Origin: Pedobacter segetis
GTDB taxonomy: Bacteria > Bacteroidota > Bacteroidia > Sphingobacteriales > Sphingobacteriaceae
Direction: 5' to 3'
DNA: 64,000 bases
NCBI RefSeq assembly: GCF_016623585.1
Contig: NZ_JAEHFY010000001.1
Location: forward strand, 124,001-188,000
Notes under the pieces: model-generated
Databases searched by the model: none
What the model was told of the DNA's origin: nothing
Seen by the model: only the letters and a program-made list of their open reading frames with translations
Shown: positions 25,650 to 35,213 of the stretch, one piece after another
Layout: the number at the start of each line of letters is the position of its first letter
Position numbering within the stretch: the stretch's first letter is position 1
Made by a program: the position numbers and the translations under genes

Positions 25650-27077
25650 CTAGCTCATTTTAAGCTTTTTCTGAATATCGTGAACGTAAGCTTTAAATTT
25701 TTTATCGGTATCAATCAAATCTTCTACGGTTTGGCAGGCGTAAATTACGGTAGAGTGGTCTCTGCCGCCAAAGAAAGCCCCAATAGACTTTAAAGAAGTT
25801 TTTGTGTGGCTTTTAGAAAGGTACATAGAAATTTGGCGGGCCTGTACAATTTCTCTTTTTCTGGTTTTGGATTTTACCATTTCAATAGGAACTTCAAAAT
25901 ACTCGCACACCAACTTTTGGATGTATTCCATAGAGATTTCTTTGCTTGTATTTTTGATAAAGTTCTTTAACATCTGTTTAGCTAACGCTAAATCAATCTC
26001 TTTCTTATTTAAAGTAGATTGTGCCAGCAGGGAAACCATCGCTCCTTCTAGCTCCCTTACGTTGTTATCAATGTTGTTGGCAACATATTCTATCACATCG
26101 TTTGGTAATTCTATACCGTCTTGGTACATCTTCTTTTTTAGGATGGCCATACGTGTTTCTATATCTGGTACAGAAAGATCTGCAGACAAGCCCCATTTAA
26201 ACCTAGATAATAACCTTTCTTCTAAACCTGCAAGGTCTTTCGGCGGTTTATCTGATGTTAAGATCAATTGTTTACCACTTTGGTGGAGATGGTTAAAAAT
26301 ATGGAAGAAAATATCCTGTGTTTTATCCTTACCCGCAAAGTTGTGCACATCATCCATAATAATGATGTCCATTGCTTGGTAAAAATTCACAAAATCGTTA
26401 ATGGTGTTGTTCTTTAAAGAATCTACAAATTGTTGGCAAAATTTCTCGCAAGAGACATAGATTACCAACTTGTCGGGCATCGTTTTCTTTACCTCGTTGC
26501 CAATAGCTTGTGCCAAATGGGTTTTACCTAAGCCAACGCCGCCATAAATCATTAAGGGATTAAAAGAAGTGCCCCCGGGTTTTGCACCAACCGCATAACC
26601 TGCAGATCTTGCTAACCTATTGCAATCCCCCTCGATAAAATTCTCGAAAGTATAATTTGGGTTTAACTGCGGATCTACCTGTAATTTTTTTAATCCGGGT
26701 ATAACAAACGGGTTTTTAATATCCTTATTTAATGCAATAGGCATTGGTATAGATTGGTTCTTACCCTCCGCACCGTTTCCGCTTGAAGGTAAGTTTGTGG
26801 TATATGGTTTTTGTGAAGACGATTTTTCTACAACGATATTGTATTCTAATCTGCCCTTATCCCCCAGGTGTTTTTTAACCGTTTTCCTTAACAGGCCTAC
26901 ATAATGTTCTTCTAGCCACTCGTAAAAGAACAAGCTTGGCACCTGAATGGTTAAAACACTTTCCTCCAACCTTAAAGGAATGATAGGCTCAAACCAAGTC
27001 TTAAAACTTTGGGTCGGAATATTATCCTTAATTATTTGGAGACAGTTTTCCCATACAAGGGTACAAGTTTTTTCCAT
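25650..27077 (-). CDS. dnaA: chromosomal replication initiator DnaA
   Basis: DnaA binds origin boxes and opens the chromosome for replication. The 475-residue protein has domain I (1-85, CLQIIKDNIPTQSFKTWFEP), a linker (about 95-140), an AAA+ domain with Walker A GGVGLGKTHLAQAIG and Walker B DIIIMDDVHNF, and a C-terminal helix-turn-helix with the DnaA signature SIGAFFGGRDHSTVIYA. It is followed by a terminator and preceded by a 598-base spacer in which I see no DnaA boxes. Confidence 0.98.
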   Translation of the reverse strand: MEKTCTLVWENCLQIIKDNIPTQSFKTWFEPIIPLRLEESVLTIQVPSLFFYEWLEEHYVGLLRKTVKKHLGDKGRLEYNIVVEKSSSQKPYTTNLPSSGNGAEGKNQSIPMPIALNKDIKNPFVIPGLKKLQVDPQLNPNYTFENFIEGDCNRLARSAGYAVGAKPGGTSFNPLMIYGGVGLGKTHLAQAIGNEVKKTMPDKLVIYVSCEKFCQQFVDSLKNNTINDFVNFYQAMDIIIMDDVHNFAGKDKTQDIFFHIFNHLHQSGKQLILTSDKPPKDLAGLEERLLSRFKWGLSADLSVPDIETRMAILKKKMYQDGIELPNDVIEYVANNIDNNVRELEGAMVSLLAQSTLNKKEIDLALAKQMLKNFIKNTSKEISMEYIQKLVCEYFEVPIEMVKSKTRKREIVQARQISMYLSKSHTKTSLKSIGAFFGGRDHSTVIYACQTVEDLIDTDKKFKAYVHDIQKKLKMS

Positions 27078-27675
27078 GTTAATTTTCTAAAATGCTGATT
27101 TAAAATGCGATGGAAACGTGGCGGGGATGCCTGTTTCCTAGCATCGAAGATTGAAAAAAAAATCGGTTAAAAAAACTAAATTTTAAAATTATTATCAAGT
27201 GTCTCTAAAGCAGAAGCATAAGTGGTTTTTTCTTGTTTTTGAAACCAGATTTATGATCAAATAGCCGGAAATAATTTCGAAAGGTTTAGATTTTTTATTA
27301 CCCATAAAAAAATCAGATGTGGGCAAAAAAGGAGCGGTAATTTTATTGAAGATTAAATTTTTATAACGGATGGTTGTATCGTAGGCTTAATTTAAGCCTT
27401 CTGGGTTGTATTTTTAAGTTTAAGGAAAAAAGAGCACCGTTAAGTTGTGGCAATATTTTAGTTTTCTACGGCTAAGAAACGGTTGTAAAATGGTTTTTTA
27501 AAAGGTTTTCATCAATAGAGCTTGTAACCCTTAGCACATAGAAACCCGCACAACCTGCTGTTGGAAATCGCCATAATAAATATTAAAATAGAATATGGTT
27601 ATGGTTTTCCTGAACAGCCTTTTTGAGATTAAAAGGTTATGAGCTTAGCCTTAGATCCCGCTCCCTGCCGATAAA
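27078..27675. other. 598-base spacer upstream of dnaA
   Basis: This region is AT-rich with long A runs. It contains an odd palindrome AGGCTTAA-T-TTAAGCCT at 27383-27399. I searched by eye for TTATCCACA-like boxes on both strands and found none, so an origin here is not supported. It must hold the dnaA promoter, but I could not place a convincing -7/-33 pair. Confidence 0.45.
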
Positions 27676-29223
27676 TTAATACTCACCAAAAACCTCTCTC
27701 AGTACATCCGCAATTTCGCCCAAAGTTGCATATACCTCTACAGAGGCTAAAATAAAGGGCATTAAGTTATCCTTACCTTTTGCCGCTGTTTTTAATGCCG
27801 TTAATCTTAACGCAACTTCTTTATTATTTCTTTCGGCCTTAAGCTTGGTTATTTTTTCGGTTTGCTCAATCCTGATATTATCGTCAACCCTAAAAACCTC
27901 TGGGTTAACCTTCTCATCTGCGGTAAATTTATTCACCCCAACAATGATCATTTCGCCAGATTCAATAGCTTTTTGATAATCATAGGCAGCCGCCGCAATC
28001 TCGTTTTGTATATATCCTTGCTCAATGGCGTTTACAGAACCGCCTAAGGCATCAATCTTATCAAGGTATTTCTGTGCGGCAATCTCTATTTCATCGGTTA
28101 AAGATTCTACAAAGAAAGAGCCAGCCAAAGGATCAACGGTTTGGGTAACACCACTTTCGTGGGCAATTAATTGTTGGGTTCGCAAGGCGATAGACGCAGC
28201 TTCTTCTGTTGGCAAAGAAAGGGCCTCGTCGTAACCATTGGTATGTAAAGATTGCGTTCCGCCTAAAACGGCAGCCATTGCTTGGTTGGTAACTCGTACG
28301 ATATTATTGATAGGTTGTTGTGCCGTTAAGGTAGATCCCCCTGTTTGGGTATGGAACCTTAACTGTTGTGCCCTTGTATCGGTTGCGCCCAACTCTTTGG
28401 TTATTTTTGCCCACATACGCCTTGCGGCCCTAAATTTGGCAATTTCCTCAAAAAAATTATTATGACAATTAAAAAAAAACGACAATCGCTTTGCAAAAAC
28501 ATTAATATCTAAGCCCTTATCTAAAGCGGCCTTCAAATAAGCTTTTCCGTTTGCTAAGGTAAAGGCCAATTCTTGCACAGCGGTAGAGCCCGCTTCCCTA
28601 ATATGGTAACCAGAAATAGAAATGGTATTCCATTTTGGCACCTCTTTGGCGCAAAACTCAAAGATATCAGTAATTAAACGCATGGATGCCTTTGGTGGGT
28701 AAATGTAGGTTCCGCGGGCAGCGTATTCTTTTAAGATGTCGTTTTGGATGGTTCCAGAGATTTTAGCTAAATCTGCCCCTTGTTTTTTTGCTAGGGCAAT
28801 GTACATGGCCAACAGCGTTGCCGCCGTTGCGTTAATGGTCATAGAGGTGGTAATTTTTTCCAACGCTATCCCATCAAATAATTCTTCAATATCTTTTAAT
28901 GAATCTATCGCAACGCCAACTTTTCCAACTTCGCCATCTGCCATATCATGATCACTATCATACCCAATTTGTGTGGGTAGATCAAAAGCAACGGAAAGGC
29001 CCGTTGTGCCTTGCTGCAATAAATAATGATAACGTTTATTAGATTCGGCAGCGGTAGAAAACCCGGCATATTGCCGCATGGTCCATAAACGGCCACGGTA
29101 CATATCTTTTTGGATACCTCTTGTAAAAGGAAATTCTGCTGGTAATTCTTGCATAGGGTTACAAGAAGTATAAACTTCCTTTATTTCAATTCCAGAAGAG
29201 GTCTCGTTTTTTTTATCAGACAT
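27676..29223 (-). CDS. methylmalonyl-CoA mutase large subunit, lacking the B12 domain
   Basis: A 515-residue TIM-barrel substrate domain of an acyl-CoA mutase. It has RQYAGF with Tyr52, [52 protein letters not shown] and [16 protein letters not shown]. The Tyr and the Ala of SVAFDLP favour methylmalonyl-CoA over 2-hydroxyisobutyryl-CoA (Ile and Asp in HcmA). The B12-binding domain of full-length (about 700) mutases is absent, so a separate small subunit must be encoded elsewhere. The gene lies 4 bases after a conserved membrane protein gene. Confidence 0.92.
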   Translation of the reverse strand: MSDKKNETSSGIEIKEVYTSCNPMQELPAEFPFTRGIQKDMYRGRLWTMRQYAGFSTAAESNKRYHYLLQQGTTGLSVAFDLPTQIGYDSDHDMADGEVGKVGVAIDSLKDIEELFDGIALEKITTSMTINATAATLLAMYIALAKKQGADLAKISGTIQNDILKEYAARGTYIYPPKASMRLITDIFEFCAKEVPKWNTISISGYHIREAGSTAVQELAFTLANGKAYLKAALDKGLDINVFAKRLSFFFNCHNNFFEEIAKFRAARRMWAKITKELGATDTRAQQLRFHTQTGGSTLTAQQPINNIVRVTNQAMAAVLGGTQSLHTNGYDEALSLPTEEAASIALRTQQLIAHESGVTQTVDPLAGSFFVESLTDEIEIAAQKYLDKIDALGGSVNAIEQGYIQNEIAAAAYDYQKAIESGEMIIVGVNKFTADEKVNPEVFRVDDNIRIEQTEKITKLKAERNNKEVALRLTALKTAAKGKDNLMPFILASVEVYATLGEIADVLREVFGEY

Positions 29224-29227
29224 TTTT

Positions 29228-29755
29228 TTATACTTCTTGGATATCGTTCTTCATTACCAACAAAGCCAGATCATAAGGGTTTTCTTCCAGTTCATCTAGC
29301 TTGGTAAAAACCGCTTTACTTAATTCTACGGCAGAAGATTCTGGGGGCAAACTTTTGGCCGTGTGGTTTACTAAACCAATGGTATCATCTTTTACCCGTT
29401 TTAAAATATTCCAAGCGTTATTGCTAATGTACAATTGTTGTGAAATATTATGCTGAAACTCTGCTTTTACCTCGTTGATAACGATATTTTGCATCATTTG
29501 GGTACTCATGCCTGGTTGATGCAACCTTACCATCAAATTGATCGGATTAATTCTTTCTGTGAAAACAATCATCCTTTCATAGGCTTGCAACTTTAAGGGC
29601 AGAATATCTTTAACCACCATTTTTTTATATTCCAATTCTTTTAAATTATAATAGGTATCAAAATGATTTTTGAGCAGAAAGTAGGCGGTAAAAAAAACAA
29701 ACAATCCCGAAAGGGTATATTTTAGAACATCTACAAAGAAAGCGGTAATATCCAT
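29228..29755 (-). CDS. membrane-anchored helical protein linked to methylmalonyl-CoA mutase
   Basis: A 175-residue protein of unknown function. One N-terminal transmembrane helix (about 12-28, [14 protein letters not shown]) is followed by a soluble helical region with charged heptad-like stretches ([30 protein letters not shown]) and an acidic end. The 4-base gap to the mutase implies cotranscription and probably coupled translation; it may tether or regulate the enzyme, but nothing in the sequence proves that. Confidence 0.75.
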   Translation of the reverse strand: MDITAFFVDVLKYTLSGLFVFFTAYFLLKNHFDTYYNLKELEYKKMVVKDILPLKLQAYERMIVFTERINPINLMVRLHQPGMSTQMMQNIVINEVKAEFQHNISQQLYISNNAWNILKRVKDDTIGLVNHTAKSLPPESSAVELSKAVFTKLDELEENPYDLALLVMKNDIQEV

Positions 29756-29818
29756 TGGTTTTTAATGTAAGTTAAGGGTAATAAATTTGGGTAAAAAACA
29801 AAAATCTACATTTTACCG

Positions 29819-29826
29819 TATATTTG
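29819..29826 (+). promoter_or_regulatory. -7 element for the Fe-S carrier gene
   Basis: TATATTTG is a perfect TAnnTTTG, 20 bases before the start at 29847. No clear TTTG at -33. Confidence 0.45.
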
Positions 29827-29846
29827 TATAATTAATTTATCGATTT

Positions 29847-30197
29847 ATGAGCACAGCAGTAGAAACAGTAGCACCAGTAAGCTTAACCGAAGGTGCAAAA
29901 AAAGAAATAAAGAAGTTGATGTCGCAACAAGAGTTGGGAGCAGAGTTTGGTTTACGGTTAGGTGTAGAGGGCGGAGGTTGTTCTGGGATGACTTATGTTT
30001 TAGGTTTTGATCAAACAAAAGAGGGCGATAGCGAATATGATATTGATGGGATTAGGGTTTTTATGCATAAAGCACATGGTTTATATTTAGCCGGTATGCA
30101 AGTAGATTTTCAACAAGGCTTAAATGCTAGGGGATTTGTTTTTAATAACCCTAACGCAGCAAGTACTTGCGGTTGTGGAACAAGTTTTTCTGTATAA
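29847..30197 (+). CDS. A-type iron-sulfur cluster carrier (IscA/SufA/ErpA family)
   Basis: It delivers Fe-S clusters to apo-proteins. The three ligand cysteines are present: Cys45 in GGGCSGMTY, and Cys108 and Cys110 in STCGCGTSF at the very C-terminus. Length is 116 residues, typical of the family. It is alone on its transcript and is followed by a terminator; no suf or isc genes are adjacent, so I leave the exact paralogue open. Confidence 0.93.
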   Translation: MSTAVETVAPVSLTEGAKKEIKKLMSQQELGAEFGLRLGVEGGGCSGMTYVLGFDQTKEGDSEYDIDGIRVFMHKAHGLYLAGMQVDFQQGLNARGFVFNNPNAASTCGCGTSFSV

Positions 30198-30242
30198 TAT
30201 TTAGAGGCTTAAGGCAGAAAGCAAAAAGCCAAAAGGAAGCAA

Positions 30243-30277
30243 AAAACGCCAACGCTATTAAAGTTGGCGTTTTTTGT
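30243..30277 (+). terminator. intrinsic terminator after the Fe-S carrier
   Basis: AAACGCCAAC pairs with GTTGGCGTTT around GCTATTAAA, followed by T6. Confidence 0.85.
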
Positions 30278-30409
30278 TTAGCTAATGTTTATCATTCCGT
30301 TAGCCAGCCGGCTAATCGGGACCTTATCAAGATGGATTCTCATATGGTTTACCAATTTGCAAATGAGATGCTGAATGCACCGGTTGGCAGACAGCAGGAA
30401 CAAAAAAGC

Positions 30410-31717
30410 TTAAATATACCTGTTGATCAAGTTTTCTAAAAACTCTTGCTTTCCGCTAATGGTTTCTGGCTCACCTTTTTCTATGGCATAAGCCCTTAAA
30501 TCTTCTAAAGAAAGTTTTCCTTCTTCAAATTCTTTCCCTTTTCCGGTATCAAAAGAGCTGTATCTATCCGTTCTAATTTTCTTGTAATCAGATTTTTGCA
30601 AGATATTATCAGCTGTGATTAAAGCCCTTGCAAATAAATCCATACCACCAACATGGGCATAAAATAAATCAGCAGCATCTGTAGAGTTTCTTCTGATTTT
30701 AGCATCAAAGTTAATACCGCCACCTTTAACGCCACCAGCATCTAAGATGATCAACATTGCCTCTGTTAATTCATTAATATCATTAGGGAATTGATCGGTA
30801 TCCCAACCGTTTTGGTAATCACCACGGTTTGCATCAATGGAACCTAACATCCCAGCATCTGCAGCAACCTGCAGTTCATGTTGAAAGGTATGGCCGGCCA
30901 ATGTTGCGTGGTTAACCTCCAAGTTCAATTTAAAATCCTCTGCTAAATCAAACTTGTTTAAGAAACCCAAAACGGTTGCTGCATCATAATCATACTGATG
31001 TTTAGATGGTTCACAAGGCTTTGGCTCTATAAAGAAAGGTCCATTGAAACCATTTTTGCGGGCGTAATCTTTAGAAGCGTGTAAAAACCGGGCAAAATGT
31101 TCTTGCTCGCGTTTCATATCTGTGTTAAGCAAAGTCATGTAACCTTCACGGCCGCCCCAAAAAACATAATTCTCGCCGCCCAGCTCAATAGTTGCATCAA
31201 TTGCGGCCTTTACTTGCGCAGCACCATGCGCCAAAACATGAAAATCTGGGTTTGTGGCAGCACCATTCATGTATCTTGAGTGAGAAAATAAATTGGCTGT
31301 CCCCCAAAGTAATTTGATGCCCGTATCCGTTTGTTTCTGTTTTGCATAATCTACTAAAGCTTGCAAACGTTTTTCGTTTTCTGCAATGTTGTTTCCGTAA
31401 TCAACCACATCAACATCGTGAAAACAATAATATGGCAAGCTCATTTTAGATAAAAACTCAAATGCGGCATCCATTTTATCTTTAGCCCTTTCTATAACAT
31501 CTGCTTTTTTATCCCAAGGGAAAATATGCGTAGGCCCACCAAAAGGATCTGCGCCCGTTCCGTTAAAAGAATGCCAATATGCGCCGGCAAAGCGTAAATG
31601 TTCTTTTAATGTTTTACCCGCAATTACACGGGTTTCATCATACCATCTAAAAGCCAAAGGATTATCGCTCTCTAATCCCTCAAATTTTACCTTTCCAATT
31701 TCTTTAAAAAATTCCAT
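30410..31717 (-). CDS. xylA: xylose isomerase
   Basis: XylA interconverts D-xylose and D-xylulose in the cytosol using two divalent metals. The 435-residue length is that of the class II enzymes. Recognisable segments are [66 protein letters not shown] and [19 protein letters not shown]. It lies 12 bases after the xylB stop, forming a xylB-xylA operon. Confidence 0.97.
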   Translation of the reverse strand: MEFFKEIGKVKFEGLESDNPLAFRWYDETRVIAGKTLKEHLRFAGAYWHSFNGTGADPFGGPTHIFPWDKKADVIERAKDKMDAAFEFLSKMSLPYYCFHDVDVVDYGNNIAENEKRLQALVDYAKQKQTDTGIKLLWGTANLFSHSRYMNGAATNPDFHVLAHGAAQVKAAIDATIELGGENYVFWGGREGYMTLLNTDMKREQEHFARFLHASKDYARKNGFNGPFFIEPKPCEPSKHQYDYDAATVLGFLNKFDLAEDFKLNLEVNHATLAGHTFQHELQVAADAGMLGSIDANRGDYQNGWDTDQFPNDINELTEAMLIILDAGGVKGGGINFDAKIRRNSTDAADLFYAHVGGMDLFARALITADNILQKSDYKKIRTDRYSSFDTGKGKEFEEGKLSLEDLRAYAIEKGEPETISGKQEFLENLINRYI

Positions 31718-31729
31718 GTTGTATATTGA

Positions 31730-33211
31730 TTATTTGCTGTTCAGCTTATTCATTAAAATCGATTTCCATTCTTGATAAAAACCATCTAAGTTTTCTCCGT
31801 TTGGTTCTACCAATTTTAAAGCTTTTTTATTTTTAAAGGCCTCCGCCGAGGATTTGTAAACGCCTAAGCCTATCCCTGCGCCAATTGCAGCGCCATAACT
31901 TCCGTCATTTTCATAAAGTTGGATGGGTACGCCCGTAACGTTTACAAATGTTTGCGTAAAAACATCGCTTAAAAAAAGATTGGCTTTACCCGCTTTTATG
32001 ATGGAGGGCTTTAATCCGTTTTCTCTTAAAATATCTAATCCATACCTAAAAGAAAATGCGATCCCTTCTTGTACAGAACGTAAAATATCAGCTTTGCCAT
32101 GTCTGTTTAGGTCTATATTCTCTATGCTTGCGCCGATATTTTTATTGCTCAACATCCTTTCTGCGCCGTTGCCAAAAGGTAATGTTTGTAAACCTTTGCT
32201 CCCGGGTTTTGCGGTTGCGGCTAAATCGTTTATTTGGTTATAAGAGAGGTTTTCTGCAAAGGTGTTCTTGGCCCAACGGTTCATGCTTCCTGTCCCGTTG
32301 ATACATAAAAGTACGCCCAGGCGTTTGTTTTCTTCTGTATGGTTAACATGGGCAAAAGTATTTACCCTCGATTTTTTATCGTACAATAAGGTGTCTGTTA
32401 CCGCATAAATAACACCAGAAGTGCCCGCTGTTGCCGCAACTTCCCCAGGTTCTGATACATTTAAAGAAAGTGCATTATTGGGCTGATCGCCAGATTTATA
32501 AGTTATCGGGATATTTGGCTTTAAGCCCAACTCATTCGCAATACCGGCATTCAGCTCGCCATGGTTGGCGTAAACTAATTTTATTTCTGGAATCAATTTT
32601 TCATCGAAACCGTAATTTTTCATTACGTCTCTAGAAAGTTTATTCTCTTTAAAATCCCACAAAATCCCTTCAGATAAAGCAGACGGACTTGTGGTAACGC
32701 TACCTGTCATCTTAAGAGCAATAAAATCTCCCGGGAGCATCATTTTATCTACTTGATCATAAACCGAAGGTTCGTTTTGTTTTACCCAAGCTAATTTAGA
32801 AGCTGTAAAATTCCCTGGCGAGTTTAAAATTTTAGGCAGTATTTTTTCTCCGCCTAAATCGGCGAAAGCCTTATTGCCAATTTCTACCGCCCTACTATCG
32901 CACCAAATAATGCTGTTTCTTAAAACTTTTTGGTTCTTATCGGTAATAACCAAGCCATGCATTTGATACGCAATACCAATTGCTGCAATGTTTTTTGGGT
33001 CATATTGCTTCTTAGAATTACATAGTTTAATGGCGTGTTGTACATTTAACCACCATGTTTCCGGAGATTGCTCTGCCCAGCCAGCTTTTTGGGATAATAT
33101 TTCCATTTCTTTTTCGGGATAGCTCACGCTAGCCAACAAACTGCCCGATTGTGCATCTACTACGGAAACTTTAATGGAAGAAGTCCCTAAATCTATTCCT
33201 AATAACAACAT
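31730..33211 (-). CDS. xylB: xylulokinase
   Basis: XylB phosphorylates D-xylulose to xylulose 5-phosphate, which enters the pentose phosphate pathway. The 493-residue FGGY-family kinase has the phosphate-1 loop LLGIDLGTSSIKVSVVD, the substrate-binding WCDSRAVEIG, the phosphate-2 segment AATAGTSGVIYAVT, and KAGKANLFLSDVFTQTFVNV near the end. It is the first gene of the xylose operon; upstream are a -7-like element (33240-33247, minus strand) and a LacI-type palindrome. Confidence 0.95.
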   Translation of the reverse strand: MLLLGIDLGTSSIKVSVVDAQSGSLLASVSYPEKEMEILSQKAGWAEQSPETWWLNVQHAIKLCNSKKQYDPKNIAAIGIAYQMHGLVITDKNQKVLRNSIIWCDSRAVEIGNKAFADLGGEKILPKILNSPGNFTASKLAWVKQNEPSVYDQVDKMMLPGDFIALKMTGSVTTSPSALSEGILWDFKENKLSRDVMKNYGFDEKLIPEIKLVYANHGELNAGIANELGLKPNIPITYKSGDQPNNALSLNVSEPGEVAATAGTSGVIYAVTDTLLYDKKSRVNTFAHVNHTEENKRLGVLLCINGTGSMNRWAKNTFAENLSYNQINDLAATAKPGSKGLQTLPFGNGAERMLSNKNIGASIENIDLNRHGKADILRSVQEGIAFSFRYGLDILRENGLKPSIIKAGKANLFLSDVFTQTFVNVTGVPIQLYENDGSYGAAIGAGIGLGVYKSSAEAFKNKKALKLVEPNGENLDGFYQEWKSILMNKLNSK

Positions 33212-33239
33212 TGATCCAGATTATAAAGGTTTTGAGACG

Positions 33240-33278
33240 CTAAGATAAAAACTATTTTGATGTTTCGCAATCGATTGC
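33240..33278 (-). promoter_or_regulatory. xyl promoter with LacI-family-like operator
   Basis: GCAATCGATTGC (33267-33278) is a perfect 12-bp palindrome with a central CG, the classical layout of LacI/GalR operators. On the minus strand its TTGC half sits exactly 19 bases before TATCTTAG (33240-33247), one mismatch from TAnnTTTG. A repressor bound there would cover the -33 region. Confidence 0.5.
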
Positions 33279-33503
33279 ATATTATGTTGATTAAAAATTT
33301 AATATTCTTTCTTGATAAAGATTTTATAATCTATCGAGAGGTTCTTGTTTTCTATTGCAATGTTATCACTTCTTAAACAAGCGATTCTAATGTAGATGCC
33401 TTTTTTGATGCTTTCGAGTATAAATATTTTAACCACACCTCTCCTTATTGTATGTAATAGAATTTTGGGTTATTAATTTTATATTTGTTTATAAAAATTA
33501 TTA

Positions 33504-34058
33504 ATGAGCACTTTTTTACAAATTTTTATAAATATTTTATGTAGCGTTTGTGCTTCTTTCATTTTTCTATTTCTGGTTTTATATTTATTAAGACCTAAAA
33601 TTTTAATAAGTGATTACATTAGCAAACAAGCTAATACTTTTGATGATTCTTGTTCAACCACTTACGTGTTTAAAATTATAAATAAATCTTTCTTCAGCGC
33701 ATTTGATGTACAATTAGAGTTATTTAAATTAGAGCAATACAGGGTTACGGCTAAAGGAATAAACAATCGGATAAAAGTTATTCCTATGAAAACCAACGAA
33801 ATAAAACATATACCAAGTTATATAACTACAAATACATGTAATAGAACAAGTTTCGCTCCTCATGCTGTAATGTTTAGAACAAATGAAATTCTTGAAAACA
33901 TCTTGAAAGATGAAAAACAAACGTTACAACTACAAATAACGTTAAGGCATGGGCTAACTGGACTATCTAGGGTTTATCATAAAGATTATATAACAATCAA
34001 TCATATTAAAGAAGGCCAATTTAAATTTGGCAATAGTATTGATATAGATGATAAATAA
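33504..34058 (+). CDS. unknown AT-rich membrane-anchored protein
   Basis: A 184-residue protein that I do not recognise. An N-terminal transmembrane helix (about 6-30, ILCSVCASFIFLFLVLYLL) precedes a beta-rich soluble part (YVFKIINKSFFSAFDVQLEL, QLQITLRHGLTGLSRVYHKD) that looks like an immunoglobulin-like or channel C-terminal fold. Base composition is clearly more AT-rich than the neighbours, which suggests lateral acquisition or weak selection. It stands between the xylose operon and a terminator, facing the Mla operon. Confidence 0.7.
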   Translation: MSTFLQIFINILCSVCASFIFLFLVLYLLRPKILISDYISKQANTFDDSCSTTYVFKIINKSFFSAFDVQLELFKLEQYRVTAKGINNRIKVIPMKTNEIKHIPSYITTNTCNRTSFAPHAVMFRTNEILENILKDEKQTLQLQITLRHGLTGLSRVYHKDYITINHIKEGQFKFGNSIDIDDK

Positions 34059-34184
34059 TATTATGACAAAAAAAATGTTGATATTATAAATGAATTCATT
34101 ATTTTTAGGAAAGATTATAAAAGAAAAGATTATGAAAGATACAATGGTAGGCTAAACGCCTTTAAGCTAATAAAAAGTATATTT

Positions 34185-34219
34185 AGACCCTCTACAAAGC
34201 AAACTAGGGGGTCTTTTTA
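34185..34219. terminator. bidirectional terminator
   Basis: AGACCCTCTA pairs with TAGGGGGTCT (one G-T pair) around a 10-base loop, followed by T5. It separates the unknown gene from the mlaD-like gene, which converge. Confidence 0.8.
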
Positions 34220-34228
34220 TTTGATATT

Positions 34229-35209
34229 TTAATTCTGTTTCTCTGCTTCTTTCGCTTTTTTCTTAAAAAAGCCCCGCAGTAAAAAATTGTGCTGCAATGC
34301 CTCTAAATCTTGATCTAATTTTTCGCTACTTGTTTGTAGGTTTTTAATAGTAGAACGAATTTGATCTGCAGCCGCAGGGTCGTTTAGCATTACGCCGGCA
34401 ACATTGTCTTTATCGTTCAATTTTGCAGATGCTTTGTTTAAATTTTCTGTAAGTGCGGCAGCCGATGTTGCGGTTTTTTGAAATTCTGCTACCGAGTTTT
34501 GAAATTTTGCAAAAACCAGGGTATCGGTAAGCATTTTATCTGCCAAACCACCCTTGGTGTTTAATTTATTGCTAAAGGCGTTTAACTGAAGCGCCATTTT
34601 ATTTGCCGCAAGTGTAGTGTTTTGCAAATTAGCAACTATTGCCTTAAAGTTATCTGCAATTTTCTGGTCGGTAAGCAATGCCCCAACGGTGCCCTTGCCA
34701 TCAACCATGTCTTTTGCTAAGATCTTAAAGTTTGAAGTAATATCCAGCAGATTTTTGTTGTTAACCTGAAGGGTTTTCATAATATCATCTGTAGAAAGCG
34801 TAGTATTAACGGCTATTACATCCCCATCTTCTATAAAAGGAAATTTTGGGGAACCACCATCAATTACCACAATCTTGTTTCCGATCAAACCATCGGACCC
34901 AATGCTTGCTTTAGCGTTTTTATGGATATACCTGTGGGCCTCTTCTTCTACGCTTAAAGTTACTTTAACCTGTGAGGTGCCGTAAAACTGGATTTTTTTG
35001 ATGGTACCTACCTTAACACCAGAAAACCAAACGTTATTACCTATTTTTAAACCTTGTATATCGTTAAAAATAACGCTCAACTGAAAACTCTTAACAAATG
35101 TTTTCCTTTGCCCCCCTAGGGTAAAAACACCTAATAAAAATATCGCAATGCCTATAAATAGAAATATGCCTACGGTTATGGCCTTTTTATTGTCTTTTGT
35201 TTGGCTCAT
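34229..35209 (-). CDS. MlaD/MCE-family substrate-binding protein
   Basis: The lipid-binding subunit of an MCE transporter, anchored by one N-terminal helix and facing the periplasm. I start at MSQTKDNKKAITVGIFLF (CAT 35207-35209), 4 bases after the ATPase stop; the longer frame overlaps that gene. The MCE domain follows (SVIFNDIQGLKIGNNVWFSG, ASIGSDGLIGNKIVVI). About 150 residues of helical, Asn/Lys-rich sequence make up the C-terminal half, as in MCE proteins that build needle or ring assemblies. 326 residues. Confidence 0.9.
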   Translation of the reverse strand: MSQTKDNKKAITVGIFLFIGIAIFLLGVFTLGGQRKTFVKSFQLSVIFNDIQGLKIGNNVWFSGVKVGTIKKIQFYGTSQVKVTLSVEEEAHRYIHKNAKASIGSDGLIGNKIVVIDGGSPKFPFIEDGDVIAVNTTLSTDDIMKTLQVNNKNLLDITSNFKILAKDMVDGKGTVGALLTDQKIADNFKAIVANLQNTTLAANKMALQLNAFSNKLNTKGGLADKMLTDTLVFAKFQNSVAEFQKTATSAAALTENLNKASAKLNDKDNVAGVMLNDPAAADQIRSTIKNLQTSSEKLDQDLEALQHNFLLRGFFKKKAKEAEKQN

Positions 35210-35213
35210 ATAT

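Noticed and set aside
30167-30439. 90-residue frame downstream of the Fe-S carrier
   Set aside because: It starts inside the carrier gene, runs through its terminator and into the end of xylA; not coding.
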